DNA of 56,525 bases, taken from Methanobacteriota archaeon. Its GTDB lineage: Archaea; Thermoplasmatota; Poseidoniia; Poseidoniales; Thalassarchaeaceae. Shown here piece after piece: positions 10,401-18,211 of the stretch. The translations under genes were made by a program, and so were the position numbers. The notes beneath the pieces are model-generated. The model had not been told where the DNA came from and made no database searches. It saw only the letters and a program-made list of their open reading frames with translations. Numbering within the stretch: the stretch's first letter is position 1; the number at the start of each line of letters is the position of its first letter. The stretch covers positions 1-56,525 of the forward strand of contig PBGH01000018.1 in assembly GCA_002720055.1 (NCBI GenBank), read 5' to 3'.

Positions 10401-11351
10401 TCCTTCCAAACCAGAGCTCTTCTGTTTATCCGCGAATCTGGAAATAAAATCCCAACCGGGCACTTCCAGTCTTTCGGTATGACTCCTAATCTTTGGAGCC
10501 TTGAGGCAAAGACCCTCTCCTATAACTAACATCACGCCTCCTCTAACTCTGGTCCTGAATGTTCCATTCCCATTTACTATATTCCTGACTTCCTTGTAAC
10601 CAGCACATTCCATCCTTTCAGTCTCTTCTCCGTTGATCATAACCGGACACTCATTGACAATCAACTCAGTCTCTTCTGGAGGGGGTTTGTACTGTAGGTT
10701 GGCCCTGTAAAGGCCGAACTCTTCCTTGACTCTCTCAACTTCTGACACAGTCGGGATGTATCTACTAACTCCCATTTCACGTCTAAGTATATCTCCAATG
10801 AGAACGCCCATCGCTTGAGCAGTACCCCCAGCTGCTCTTATCGGTCCACAGAAGTCTATTGAGAGAAACTCTGAACCATCTTCGTTATTCAGAAGTCTAA
10901 CTTCGCCAATTCCATCTAAGGGTGCAACGAGAACCGCTTCTGTTAGCACTGCAAGACCAACTCGTAATCCTGAATCTATTGCCCTCCGCTTATCTCCCGT
11001 TTTGATATGCATTTCTTTTGTTACTGATATTGCAATCATTATAGCTGCAGTCTCTCTGTCATGTGTGAGTAATAGGCTTCTTAGAGGCCCCTCAATCCTT
11101 AATGCCGTAACATCCTTCCTTTCCGGATCGGGATATAGATAAGGATCCTCTAGAAGCTTCTCTGTCCTACTCGCTAAATCAGCTGCTCGGGGGATTTCAA
11201 TTGCCTCAGAAAAGTCAAGACCCTTTGATTTAGCCTCGCTGGCTATTGTATACGCTTCCTCTATTCTATTATCCAGCCAGACCTGATAGGAATCCTTCTC
11301 TTTGGAAAGTCTATCAATATCCATTTCCTCAATTCTGGCACTGATTTCCAA
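7488..11351 (-). CDS. polC: DNA polymerase D (II) large subunit DP2
   Basis: This is the catalytic subunit of the archaeal replicative polymerase PolD, which pairs with the small exonuclease subunit DP1. The product has 1287 residues, the usual length for an intein-free DP2. The acidic active-site motif is NCDGDEDSVMM (about 1018-1028). Zinc-binding clusters include CQECGRQSPHVTCH (about 783-796) and CVKCGES near residue 1190. The C-terminus, VMTLEDFI, looks like a PCNA-binding tail. The start is TTG at 11351, supported by a GGAGGTGG ribosome binding site 4 nt upstream; ATG 11324 is the alternative. It is divergent from pyrE. Confidence 0.95.
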   Translation of the reverse strand: MEISARIEEMDIDRLSKEKDSYQVWLDNRIEEAYTIASEAKSKGLDFSEAIEIPRAADLASRTEKLLEDPYLYPDPERKDVTALRIEGPLRSLLLTHDRETAAIMIAISVTKEMHIKTGDKRRAIDSGLRVGLAVLTEAVLVAPLDGIGEVRLLNNEDGSEFLSIDFCGPIRAAGGTAQAMGVLIGDILRREMGVSRYIPTVSEVERVKEEFGLYRANLQYKPPPEETELIVNECPVMINGEETERMECAGYKEVRNIVNGNGTFRTRVRGGVMLVIGEGLCLKAPKIRSHTERLEVPGWDFISRFADKQKSSGLEGSRDKKSRIIPKEERYMGDVIAGRPVFGEPREPGGFRLRYGRSRATGLAAAGLNPVTMEAMGGFLSVGTQMKIEGPGKACAVTPCIEIEGPTVLLKNGNLIKIQTKKEWREVEGELDSIWDSGEILLGFGEFLENNKSLIPSSYSIDWWAADVADSIDNQQKIGVFSDIVEVPVRDLPPGMPFNGAVNRGGEDSLERSWRKRDWVSFLKGLNLNWSQMKKICESFGTAVPPPWNLWWSDLPIQFIPALVKNLLNYGKIESGSLRIVGVVDNWPLSLDHDDMGIGSPVMGEWPRWTELSRHGVVKSSLMTLGLCHSHDEGDIVIPHFWESLLDGLGLEWQEGNIRVRVDVNPLVSEFVDRISSSLVKIDSIESEGVDYSDVSMARSFLEDYEVERALQIVRRSSSLPRWEDAVPCRIGSRMGRPEKSGAREMSPLVHSIFPIGEYGGPQRLISEAAKKGTIRVVVGPRLCQECGRQSPHVTCHHRIEEGNHIECGGRTILAPRKKSGRRKGERTAVNLGSVLEAKRRRLGLDRLPQKIKAVKGLFSEEQSPEPLEKGILRALHGVSVFRDGTSRFDMSDVPVTHFRPSEIGTSWKKLVELGYTHDIRGSTLTSDHQMLELFPQDFILSSLAEKHLLSTCSFVDDLLKRFYRMKPFYGAKNRQDIVGHIAIGLAPHTSGGVACRIIGWTDASAGYAHPLFHAAKRRNCDGDEDSVMMLMDGLLNFTQTILPANRGGRMDAPLVLTTRLNASEIDKEALNVDCSWNYNRDFYEATLSQPHPKEISEIVDTVEGRLGMIGEIRGYGWTHDSGPLDAGPSNSSYKTLVTMKDKLDSQLDLGSVLRSVSVERVAKQVIESHFLPDMRGNLMAYTRQKIRCVKCGESYRRMPLAGKCIKRTVRSSGGFGGSGDSSCGGNVILTVSEGAVRKYIQITEEVILEYGVDGYTKDRVDWMSASVDSLFKNDRVTVMTLEDFI

Positions 11352-11355
11352 CGCC

Positions 11356-11363
11356 CCACCTCC
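11356..11363 (-). promoter_or_regulatory. Strong Shine-Dalgarno sequence for the TTG start of the polymerase gene
   Basis: On the minus strand the sequence reads GGAGGTGG, ending 4 nt before TTG 11351. This complementarity to the 3' end of 16S rRNA is better than at most starts in the window. It decides in favour of the unusual TTG codon over the internal ATG 11324. Confidence 0.6.
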
Positions 11364-11478
11364 GCACAGTAGACCCCACTCCTGCTAGACCGTCCAAGAA
11401 CATTCACTGTTTAATCTGTCAAAATGCAGTTTTTCCAAGGCAATATTCATGCTACTTGCTCCAGCCGTAGATTATAGC

Positions 11479-12063
11479 ATGGCATCAACTTCTGTCGATG
11501 AAGAGAGATCGCGATTGATTGAGAAGATTAGACAACTAGCATACCTTTTCTCTGAAGAAGAACCTTTTACACTTGCAAGTGGAAGAGAAAGTAAGCATTT
11601 CTTCGACATGAAACCAGTAATGATGGATCCGGAATGCGCTCATTTGCTTGGAGTTCTGATACACTTCGAGTTGGATAATATTTCAGATGTAGATGCAATT
11701 GGCGGTCTCGAACTCGGAGCCGTCCCTCTTACTGGAATATGCATAGCCAAGGCTGGAAAGGGGTCCTCTCTCCGCGGATTTATTGTTAGGAAGGAGCCGA
11801 AGGGTAGAGGTGGCCGTAAGACTGGAAATCCGCCCGGTATAGAAGGCTCGAGCCTAAACAAGGGAGACAGAATTGTCCTCTTGGAAGATGTGACCACCAC
11901 AGGTGGATCTGCTCTGAAGGCTGCAGATATGCTTTCCGAAATGGGATGTATGGTTGTAGCTTGTATAACGATCTTAGATAGGGAAGAGGGGGGGTTAGAT
12001 GCCTTTGAAAATTCAGGTATACCTCTAATTCCTCTAACTCTGAAATCAGAAATTGCGAGTTGA
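11479..12063 (+). CDS. pyrE: Orotate phosphoribosyltransferase
   Basis: This enzyme transfers the phosphoribosyl group of PRPP to orotate, giving OMP in pyrimidine synthesis. The 194-residue protein has the typical N-terminal FTLASGRESKHFFDMK and the PRPP-binding loop VLLEDVTTTGGSAL. A catalytic-loop region, VRKEPKGRGG, lies between them. ATG 11449 would add ten residues (MLLAPAVDYS) that family members lack, but it cannot be excluded. A possible TATA-like TTTAAT lies near 11410. It overlaps or abuts the next gene, so the two probably share a transcript. Confidence 0.92.
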   Translation: MASTSVDEERSRLIEKIRQLAYLFSEEEPFTLASGRESKHFFDMKPVMMDPECAHLLGVLIHFELDNISDVDAIGGLELGAVPLTGICIAKAGKGSSLRGFIVRKEPKGRGGRKTGNPPGIEGSSLNKGDRIVLLEDVTTTGGSALKAADMLSEMGCMVVACITILDREEGGLDAFENSGIPLIPLTLKSEIAS

Positions 12064-12067
12064 GATA

Positions 12068-12466
12068 ATGGGTCAGCACGAAATTGATGCCGAAAAACAA
12101 CCTTATCATCCAAAAAAACTAGAGAAAAAGGAGTACATTGGGATAGGTGAATTCTTCTCCGTAGACATGCGATCGGGAATTATTGATGATGTTCAAGAGT
12201 TTCCTGAGATGAGAAAACCCTCCTATAAGATCAGAGTTGACTTCGGACCAGTAATTGGGAAGCTCTGGAGCTCAGCTCAGATAACGAACTACTCAAGAGC
12301 AAATCTAATTGGTAGGACAGTTATAGCCGCAATAAATCTGGGTGAAAAGACGCTTCCAACAGGTTTTGTATCACAGTTCCTAGTTCTTGGAGCGCTGGAA
12401 CCAGATGGTACTGTGAGACTTTTGGAACTTCCAGATGGTATACTACCAGGATCAACCATAGCTTAG
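12068..12466 (+). CDS. CsaA-like tRNA-binding OB-fold protein
   Basis: This 132-residue protein has a single tRNA-binding (EMAP/Trbp111/CsaA type) OB-fold. Family features are VRMRSGII-like VDMRSGIIDDV, then QITNYSRANLIGRTVIAAIN, the FVSQFLVLGAL strand, and a closing LLELPDGILPGSTIA. CsaA proteins form dimers and bind tRNA or act as export chaperones in bacteria; the archaeal role is unclear. Start ATG 12068 is 4 nt after the pyrE stop, and an in-frame TTG at 12053 overlaps pyrE. Confidence 0.83.
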   Translation: MGQHEIDAEKQPYHPKKLEKKEYIGIGEFFSVDMRSGIIDDVQEFPEMRKPSYKIRVDFGPVIGKLWSSAQITNYSRANLIGRTVIAAINLGEKTLPTGFVSQFLVLGALEPDGTVRLLELPDGILPGSTIA

Positions 12467-12506
12467 GATGCATACCATATTGAACTTGCTACCACCCAAT
12501 GCGAGT

Positions 12507-12989
12507 ATGACATACGTTAGGATGACTACAAGCGCCGGAGAAATAGACATCAATCTTTACACTGAAGATTGCCCAGAAACTACCGAAAACTTCCTCAAAT
12601 TAGTAGACGATGGATTTTACGATGGATTACATTTTCATAGAGTAATCAAGGATTTTATGATTCAAGGAGGTTGTCCGCACTCTAGTGACCCCCACAATGG
12701 GAGGGCTGGAACAGGAGGTCCAGGATGGAAGATTCCTTGTGAAAAAGCTGCTTTAGCAAAAAAGCACGACAAACCCGGAATTTTCTCAATGGCAAATGCT
12801 GGTCTAAATACCGGAGGATCACAGTTTTTCCTAACTACTGTACTCACTCCATGGCTCGACGGCCGGCATGCAGTTTTCGGAGAGGTTGACAAGGGTATGG
12901 ATGTTGTAAGAGCGATTGAGTCAACTGAAACTCTGCATGGTGATCGCCCCTCAACTCCTCAGAAAATTATCAAAGTCGAACGAGTTTAA
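12507..12989 (+). CDS. Cyclophilin-type peptidyl-prolyl cis-trans isomerase
   Basis: This enzyme catalyses proline cis-trans isomerisation in protein folding. The 160-residue protein holds the cyclophilin signature FHRVIKDFMIQGGCP with the catalytic Arg, then FSMANAGLNTGGSQFFLTT and WLDGRHAVFGEV. There is no signal peptide if translation starts at ATG 12507 (MTYVRMTTSAGEI), which matches the family N-terminus. An upstream in-frame ATG 12468 adds 13 residues without clear homology. It probably belongs to the pyrE transcript. Confidence 0.93.
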   Translation: MTYVRMTTSAGEIDINLYTEDCPETTENFLKLVDDGFYDGLHFHRVIKDFMIQGGCPHSSDPHNGRAGTGGPGWKIPCEKAALAKKHDKPGIFSMANAGLNTGGSQFFLTTVLTPWLDGRHAVFGEVDKGMDVVRAIESTETLHGDRPSTPQKIIKVERV

Positions 12990-13000
12990 CAACATAACCA

Positions 13001-13010
13001 TATATTTATT
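13001..13010 (+). promoter_or_regulatory. Probable TATA box of the fumarase gene
   Basis: TATATTTATT is centred about 28 nt before ATG 13034, the archaeal spacing for a TATA box driving a leaderless or nearly leaderless transcript. The flanking intergenic sequence is very AT-rich and no Shine-Dalgarno precedes the ATG, which agrees with leaderless initiation. Confidence 0.6.
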
Positions 13011-13011
13011 A

Positions 13012-13035
13012 ATAACTAATTAATAAAATAGTTAT
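13012..13035. promoter_or_regulatory. Inverted repeat between TATA box and start codon, possible operator
   Basis: ATAACTA (13012-13018) and TAGTTAT (13029-13035) form a perfect 7-bp inverted repeat separated by 10 bp, overlapping the expected transcription start and the start codon. A repressor bound here would block initiation. The gene itself encodes an RHH DNA-binding domain, so autoregulation is possible. The arms are AT-rich, so chance occurrence is not excluded. Confidence 0.35.
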
Positions 13036-14632
13036 GGGCAAGCATCGTGTTGGCGATCGTAGAATAATTACAGTTAGTTTACCGGAGGGCTTAGCAAGAA
13101 GGTTAGATGCCAGAGTTGGTAAGGGTAGAAAATATGGAAGATCTGCAACTATCGCAGAGATGATAGAGAGCTCGATGTCAGGAGCCTCAAAAATTCAAGA
13201 TCCAATCCAGAAAAAGAAGTCCAAGCATCCTCAGGGCTCTTCTGGTAAGGTACGAGTAGAGGTTGATACCATGGGAAATATTGACGTCCCTGTAGACAGA
13301 TATTTTGGTGCACAGACAGCAAGATCTCTGATTAATTTCGATATTGGCGAAGATAGAATGCCTAGATCAGTGATTAGAGCATTTGGGATTTTGAAACAAG
13401 CTGCTGCGGAAACAAATGTGGAATTGAAGTCGCTAGACAGAAAAATCGGCTCTCTAATCTCCCAGGCATGCGATGAGGTAATTTCCGGTGAGCTAGATAT
13501 CCATTTCCCTTTGAGAATATGGCAAACTGGATCAGGAACGCAGACAAATATGAATGCCAACGAAGTCATTGCAAATAGGGCAATCGAAATTGCAGGTGGT
13601 ATGCTTGGAAGTAAATCACCAGTCCACCCAAATGATCACGTTAATCTGGCACAGTCGAGCAATGACACCTTTCCAACTGCAATGCACATCGCAGCGGCGG
13701 AGGAGATACAGCATAGGTTAATTCCCTCTGTTGAAAAACTACGTATCGAGCTTTCAAAAAAGTCCGAAGAATTCTCTGAAATCGTGAAAATTGGTAGGAC
13801 ACATCTGATGGATGCAGTACCCCTCACTCTAGGCCAAGAATTCAGCGCTTATGTTTCAATGCTTGAATCCAACCAGATTCGTATCCAATCCGCAATGTCA
13901 GACTTATTTGAGTTGGCATTGGGGGGTACTGCGGTTGGTACCGGATTAAACGCTCATCCAGAATTTGCCAATTTGGTTGCTGATAAAATCGCCAAAAAGA
14001 CAGATTTGCCCTTTTCCAGTGCTGAAAATAAGTTTGCTCAATTAGCAGCACATGACGCAGTAGTAGCAGCTTCCGGCTCTCTTAATACTCTAGCAGGATC
14101 ACTGATGAAAATTGCTAATGATATACGGTGGCTAGGTTCGGGGCCTCGATGCGGCTTCGGAGAAATATCTCTTCCAGCCAATGAGCCTGGTTCCAGCATC
14201 ATGCCTGGAAAGGTAAATCCAACCCAATCAGAGGCAATGACAATGGTTTGTTGTCAAGTAATGGGAAACCACACGGCAATTTCTATCGGAGGGAGCCAAG
14301 GAAACTTCGAACTCAATGTGTTCAAGCCAATGATGATTCACAACCTTCTCCATAGTATCAGACTTCTTTCAGACTCTTGTATTTCCTTTTCGGATAGGTG
14401 CATTTCAGGAATTGAGGCCAATCAAAATAAAATTTCCGAACATCTGGAAAATTCTTTGATGCTTGTGACGTCTCTTAACCCTCATATCGGTTATGATAAT
14501 GCAGCAAAAATTGCCAAGAATGCTTATGAAAATGGACTCACTCTACGCCAGAGCGCAATTCAGTTGGAGTTACTTAACGATGAAGAGTTCGATCTTTGGG
14601 TAAGACCAGAGAAGATGCTTGGACCGAACTAA
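13034..14632 (+). CDS. fumC: Class II fumarate hydratase with N-terminal ribbon-helix-helix domain
   Basis: Residues about 75-532 are a class II fumarase, which interconverts fumarate and malate in the TCA cycle. Motifs are [46 protein letters not shown] and the flexible catalytic loop [11 protein letters not shown]. Residues about 8-50 form a separate CopG/MetJ-like RHH domain ([20 protein letters not shown], then helix residues up to MIESSM), joined by a Lys/Ser-rich linker. Ordinary FumC starts near [13 protein letters not shown]. No in-frame ATG, GTG or TTG precedes that point in the linker, so the fusion appears real. A TATA box and a palindrome lie just upstream. Confidence 0.92.
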   Translation: MGKHRVGDRRIITVSLPEGLARRLDARVGKGRKYGRSATIAEMIESSMSGASKIQDPIQKKKSKHPQGSSGKVRVEVDTMGNIDVPVDRYFGAQTARSLINFDIGEDRMPRSVIRAFGILKQAAAETNVELKSLDRKIGSLISQACDEVISGELDIHFPLRIWQTGSGTQTNMNANEVIANRAIEIAGGMLGSKSPVHPNDHVNLAQSSNDTFPTAMHIAAAEEIQHRLIPSVEKLRIELSKKSEEFSEIVKIGRTHLMDAVPLTLGQEFSAYVSMLESNQIRIQSAMSDLFELALGGTAVGTGLNAHPEFANLVADKIAKKTDLPFSSAENKFAQLAAHDAVVAASGSLNTLAGSLMKIANDIRWLGSGPRCGFGEISLPANEPGSSIMPGKVNPTQSEAMTMVCCQVMGNHTAISIGGSQGNFELNVFKPMMIHNLLHSIRLLSDSCISFSDRCISGIEANQNKISEHLENSLMLVTSLNPHIGYDNAAKIAKNAYENGLTLRQSAIQLELLNDEEFDLWVRPEKMLGPN

Positions 14633-14689
14633 TCCAAAATATACAATCATCTGCATAAGAGTCTTGAGCAAATACTCTTTCGGCCGAAC

Positions 14690-15214
14690 GTGGCTACCCA
14701 AGTACCACTTTCAGAGGGAACTCGTTCCGAACTATTCTCTAAATGTGACGGAATTAGAGGGCTGACCTCTTGGCTAGATGGCATAGATAGAAGACCGGGT
14801 TTGGATGAACTAGACTCCAGACTATCAAATCTAGATGTTAATGTCGGAGCTCTTGAGGATTGTATAGGATACTCTCAAGGACAGTATCAGAGGAACGTTA
14901 TAAAGAAGACAGATCATTACGAGCTTGTAGCAATTTGTTGGAAACCAGGGCAAGATACCCCAATACATGATCACGTTGGAAGTGACTGTGCTTTTCTTAT
15001 CGTATCAGGAGTCTCAACAGAGACGATATATGAGGCGAATAAGGAGGGTTTAGCAACCGCCGTCTCTCAAAGGCGATATCTCCCGGGAGAGGTTTGTGCC
15101 GCAGAAGAGCCAGATATTCACAGAGTCTCAAATGACGAAGAATCAAACCTAATCAACCTTCATGTGTATACTCCACCGCTGAGTGACTTCAAGATATACT
15201 CGGCAGCAGAGTGA
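14690..15214 (+). CDS. Cysteine dioxygenase-type thiol dioxygenase
   Basis: This cupin-fold, mononuclear iron enzyme oxidises cysteine to cysteine sulfinate. The 174-residue protein has the metal-binding His93 and His95 in PIHDHVGSDC and His144 in DIHRVS. The preceding YQRNVIKKTDHYELVAICW is typical of CDO. Cys100 and the Tyr in NLHVYTPP sit where mammalian CDO has its Cys-Tyr cross-link pair, unlike many bacterial CDOs, although this alignment is by eye. The substrate could instead be 3-mercaptopropionate. The start is GTG 14690. It is convergent with the coiled-coil gene after one base. Confidence 0.83.
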   Translation: MATQVPLSEGTRSELFSKCDGIRGLTSWLDGIDRRPGLDELDSRLSNLDVNVGALEDCIGYSQGQYQRNVIKKTDHYELVAICWKPGQDTPIHDHVGSDCAFLIVSGVSTETIYEANKEGLATAVSQRRYLPGEVCAAEEPDIHRVSNDEESNLINLHVYTPPLSDFKIYSAAE

Positions 15215-15215
15215 C

Positions 15216-16757
15216 TCAATGCCCGCGTTCCGCAATTAGTTGCATTGCTTGCTGAGCCCACATCATCTTCGCAACCCTACCGGGTGTAAACTCAAGTGCA
15301 TCATTGACAACCTCTGCAGTAACTGGATCCATCTTGGCAATCTGACCGAAAGTGTGTATTCCGAGAACATTTAGCTTCCTTTGACTAAAATCATCTAATC
15401 CTTGAATTCTTGTAAGATCATCAGGCCTCTCATCTTCGGCTTCACCGATTTGAGCCCAATTGACTTGAACGGCCTTCAGACCAACCCTTTCGAGAATCAA
15501 CTCTTCCCTATCCAACATATTCGCTTTCAGCTTCAAGTCGGCCTCAGCAGCCAATCTTTCTGCCTTCATTGCCTCGGTCTCTACTCCTACCAAAGCCTCT
15601 TCTTTACCTTTCATCTCACTCTGAATCTTTTGGATATCCTTCTCTACTTCCTCTGCTTTCCTAGCAGTTTCTGACTTGAATTTGTGACTCTCCTCAATCT
15701 CCTGCTCAACCTTCAGCTTCTCAGCTTCCGCTTTCTTAGCCTCGGCTTCAACGTTAGCGATCTCTTTCTGCTTTGCTTTGACTTCCTTCTCCAGGGATTT
15801 CGCTGCCTTCATTTCGTCTTTCATCTGTGACTTCACATCATGAAGCGCATCCTTTGCTTCTTCAGCCTCTGCTTTGGAAGCCTCTAGAGCCTCCTGCTTC
15901 TTCGCCATCGTGCTTTCCATCTTTGCTTCTGCCGCTTCCCTCTTTGAGCGAAACTCCTCCAGTTGCTCTTCTGCTTTGGACTTCGCTTTACCAGAGGCCT
16001 TGATTTGCTTCTCGGCGACCTTTCTCTCCATCTCTGCCTTCTTTAATTCTGCCTCAGCCTTGGCGGCCGCCTTACCTTCTTTCGCGACCTCCGCACCGAG
16101 CTTCTTAGCCTCGGCCATTGCTTCCTTTGCAGACTTCCCCGCTTCCTTCGCAGCATCACCTTCCTCCTTCGCTTTCTGCTTTAGCTCAGCCTCCTTTTCC
16201 TTCAACTCACCAGGTGATAATTTAGACGATGACTTCACCTCTTCGAGCGCCTTCTTGGCTGCTTCCGCCTGCTTTTCAGCAGCTTTCCTACCTGCTTCAG
16301 CCTTTTTTGCTTCAACTTCAGCCTTTGCGACTGCCTTCGCTTCCTTGGCAGCAGCCTTCCCCTTTGCTGCCTGCTCCTTCTTGGCTGCCTTCAATTCAGC
16401 CTGAGCAGCTGCAGCGGCTGCCTTCGCCTCGGCCTCCTTTGCCTTCGCCTCGGCAGGATCAACCGACTCTGCCTTCTTCGATTTCTTCTTCTTAGCCTTG
16501 GGCTCCGGCTCTTCTTCCGGCTCCGGCTCTTCTTCCGGCTCCGGCTCTTCTTCCGGCTCAGATTCTGATTTTTTAGACGTAATCTTCCCATACTTTTTTT
16601 GCAGAGCTTTGATCATAGTTGCGTAGTCGCCTTTGAACTTCTTTACTAGCTTAGGAATATTCTCAATCTGCTTAGAACGCTCAGGTTCTTCGAGAAATTG
16701 CATATAAGTTGCCTTGGCAAGCTTCGCTGCCTGTTCAGCGGTGATTTCAGTCCCCAC
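15216..16757 (-). CDS. Long coiled-coil protein with C-terminal H3TH/HhH domain
   Basis: This 513-residue protein has a short N-terminal helical domain (about 1-60). An acidic repeat EEEPEP (about 66-86), a Lys patch and a very long Ala/Glu/Lys coiled coil (about 95-420) follow. The C-terminal 80 residues (DDLTRIQGLDDFSQRKLNVLG, then EFTPGRVAKMMWAQQA) match the helix-hairpin-helix module often annotated as flap-endonuclease-like H3TH, also found attached to coiled coils in bacteria. No catalytic residues are evident. A structural or nucleic-acid-tethering role is possible. The start is GTG 16757. The low-complexity coding sequence creates long spurious frames on the other strand. Confidence 0.75.
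   Translation of the reverse strand: MGTEITAEQAAKLAKATYMQFLEEPERSKQIENIPKLVKKFKGDYATMIKALQKKYGKITSKKSESEPEEEPEPEEEPEPEEEPEPKAKKKKSKKAESVDPAEAKAKEAEAKAAAAAAQAELKAAKKEQAAKGKAAAKEAKAVAKAEVEAKKAEAGRKAAEKQAEAAKKALEEVKSSSKLSPGELKEKEAELKQKAKEEGDAAKEAGKSAKEAMAEAKKLGAEVAKEGKAAAKAEAELKKAEMERKVAEKQIKASGKAKSKAEEQLEEFRSKREAAEAKMESTMAKKQEALEASKAEAEEAKDALHDVKSQMKDEMKAAKSLEKEVKAKQKEIANVEAEAKKAEAEKLKVEQEIEESHKFKSETARKAEEVEKDIQKIQSEMKGKEEALVGVETEAMKAERLAAEADLKLKANMLDREELILERVGLKAVQVNWAQIGEAEDERPDDLTRIQGLDDFSQRKLNVLGIHTFGQIAKMDPVTAEVVNDALEFTPGRVAKMMWAQQAMQLIAERGH
16501..16554. repeat. Three tandem 18-bp repeats in the coiled-coil gene
   Basis: The unit GGCTCCGGCTCTTCTTCC occurs three times without change and encodes, on the minus strand, repeated EEEPEP hexapeptides. 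Perfect identity, including third positions, suggests recent slippage or expansion, so copy number may vary between strains. Confidence 0.85.
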
Positions 16758-16815
16758 GGTACTTTGGGAGTAAATCAGACATTTAAGGATTTGACAATTT
16801 CAGCGTTTTTCTTCA

Positions 16816-18117
16816 TTAAGAATTGTCATGTTCCAAATCAGATTTATACTCATCCAGAACCTCTGAAAATATTTGGATATCCGAATCAAAAGTCTCTGGC
16901 AACAAAGGACCGAATGAGAAACGAAAGAACCGAGAATATGGAGTTTCATATGATGGATCTTTCGAATGCGGTCTAGCCATATCGCAATCGGAAGCGCTTA
17001 GAATAGCAGCACCTCTCTTGAATAAGCGTCTGTTTAGCTCAGCACTGTTCATTCCAGGGGGAAGCTCTAGCCAGTGGTAGAATCCTCCATTTCCAGTGTA
17101 AACTCCGAGACCCATACCATCAAACGCCTTGCCATATCTCTCCCTCTGCCAGTTGTAGTGTCTTTCAACGGCTTTCCTAGCTCTTTTTACACGTGCAGGC
17201 TCTAGAAGCTTCACGGCATATAGTTGGGAGGGGTGACTGACCCCACCCATTCCGAAGCTTGAGTAGTTTGACATGGTCTCAATATTCCTCTTGCTTGCAA
17301 CAATCCAACCGATTCTGATTCCAGGACATTGAAGTCCCTTGGTGCATGCTCCAGCAAGGAAAATATTGCTATTGTCTAGATCTTGCACATATTCTATCCC
17401 ACTGACCGAAGGAGAATGGAACATCTCGTAAGCCTCATCCAAGAGAATCCCATTCCCGACTGTTTCTGCCATCTCTATTAGTTCCCTAAGCTCCTCTCCT
17501 GAACGAGTCTGACCAGATGGATTCTGAGGATTAGAAATTACGGGCATCAAATGGGTCTTGGCATTGAGCCCCAATCTATTGAAATACTCAGAATTACTAG
17601 GATGGAAGTTATTTTCCTTAGTGAACGGAACGACTTGGAAACTCGTTTTTGTTTGCTCCATGATGTCTAGATAAGCTGGCCACTCAATGTTCCCGATCCT
17701 TACTTGAACATGTTCCTTCAGATAAGCAAGTACAGTGTAAATTCCAGGCCTTCCTCCAGCAAAAACCATTACATTTTCCGAAGAAATACTGGAGCCATAT
17801 TGGGTGTTATAGTAATCAGAAATTGACTCTCGTAATTGTGGATGTCCCCATGCCTTGGGATAGAACCTGTCTTCCCAGGTTACCTCTATCCCGTCTGGAA
17901 GAGGGGGGCCATCAAACATCTCCAATTGGGTTGTAAGCGGGAATCCTTGCGACCAAGGGTGAGTGCCTTCAGACCCCATGAAACTCCCGAAAGAATCTCT
18001 GAATGCATATAGAGTTTCATAAATCCCCATAGGAGGACAGTTGTCAGAAAGGAACGACTCTACCTTCGGAGATTCATTGTATTCGGCGCCCAAAGTGTCA
18101 TTTCTCGGCTCTGACAT
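16816..18117 (-). CDS. PLP-dependent aminotransferase, class I/II
   Basis: This is a fold-type I aminotransferase of 433 residues from ATG 18117. The conserved NPQNPSGQTRSGEEL gives the phosphate/substrate Asn-Pro-Ser-Gly motif. ILLDEAYEMFH holds the Asp that contacts the pyridine nitrogen. GACTKGLQCPGIRIGW holds the Schiff-base lysine and the arginine after it. The C-terminal FRFSFGP probably contains the carboxylate-binding Arg. Substrate cannot be told from sequence. An in-frame start at 18153 would add 12 residues without homology. It is divergent from the surface-protein gene. Confidence 0.87.
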   Translation of the reverse strand: MSEPRNDTLGAEYNESPKVESFLSDNCPPMGIYETLYAFRDSFGSFMGSEGTHPWSQGFPLTTQLEMFDGPPLPDGIEVTWEDRFYPKAWGHPQLRESISDYYNTQYGSSISSENVMVFAGGRPGIYTVLAYLKEHVQVRIGNIEWPAYLDIMEQTKTSFQVVPFTKENNFHPSNSEYFNRLGLNAKTHLMPVISNPQNPSGQTRSGEELRELIEMAETVGNGILLDEAYEMFHSPSVSGIEYVQDLDNSNIFLAGACTKGLQCPGIRIGWIVASKRNIETMSNYSSFGMGGVSHPSQLYAVKLLEPARVKRARKAVERHYNWQRERYGKAFDGMGLGVYTGNGGFYHWLELPPGMNSAELNRRLFKRGAAILSASDCDMARPHSKDPSYETPYSRFFRFSFGPLLPETFDSDIQIFSEVLDEYKSDLEHDNS

Positions 18118-18211
18118 AGTCACTCGGTCACATAACACACAAATGAGTTTCACCGTTAGACCACTAGAATAGATTAGTGCGAAAGCGAAAAACGGTTATT
18201 ACTCTGAATCA

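Noticed and set aside
7488..11351. An intein in the DP2 polymerase subunit
   Set aside because: DP2 genes often carry inteins, but the length is normal and no splice-junction block (N-terminal Cys/Ser block A, HN near the C-terminus) is seen; sequence around the active site is continuous.
13180..13260. Two separate genes, an RHH regulator followed by fumarase
   Set aside because: No stop codon interrupts the frame, and no ATG, GTG or TTG occurs in frame in the linker before the fumarase N-terminus; the first ATG lies already inside the conserved DTMG motif.
15874..16404. A 176-residue plus-strand frame rich in Ala, Phe and Ser
   Set aside because: It is the mirror of the Ala/Lys/Glu coiled-coil gene on the other strand; its composition is an artefact of repeated GCC/GCT/AAG/GAG codons.
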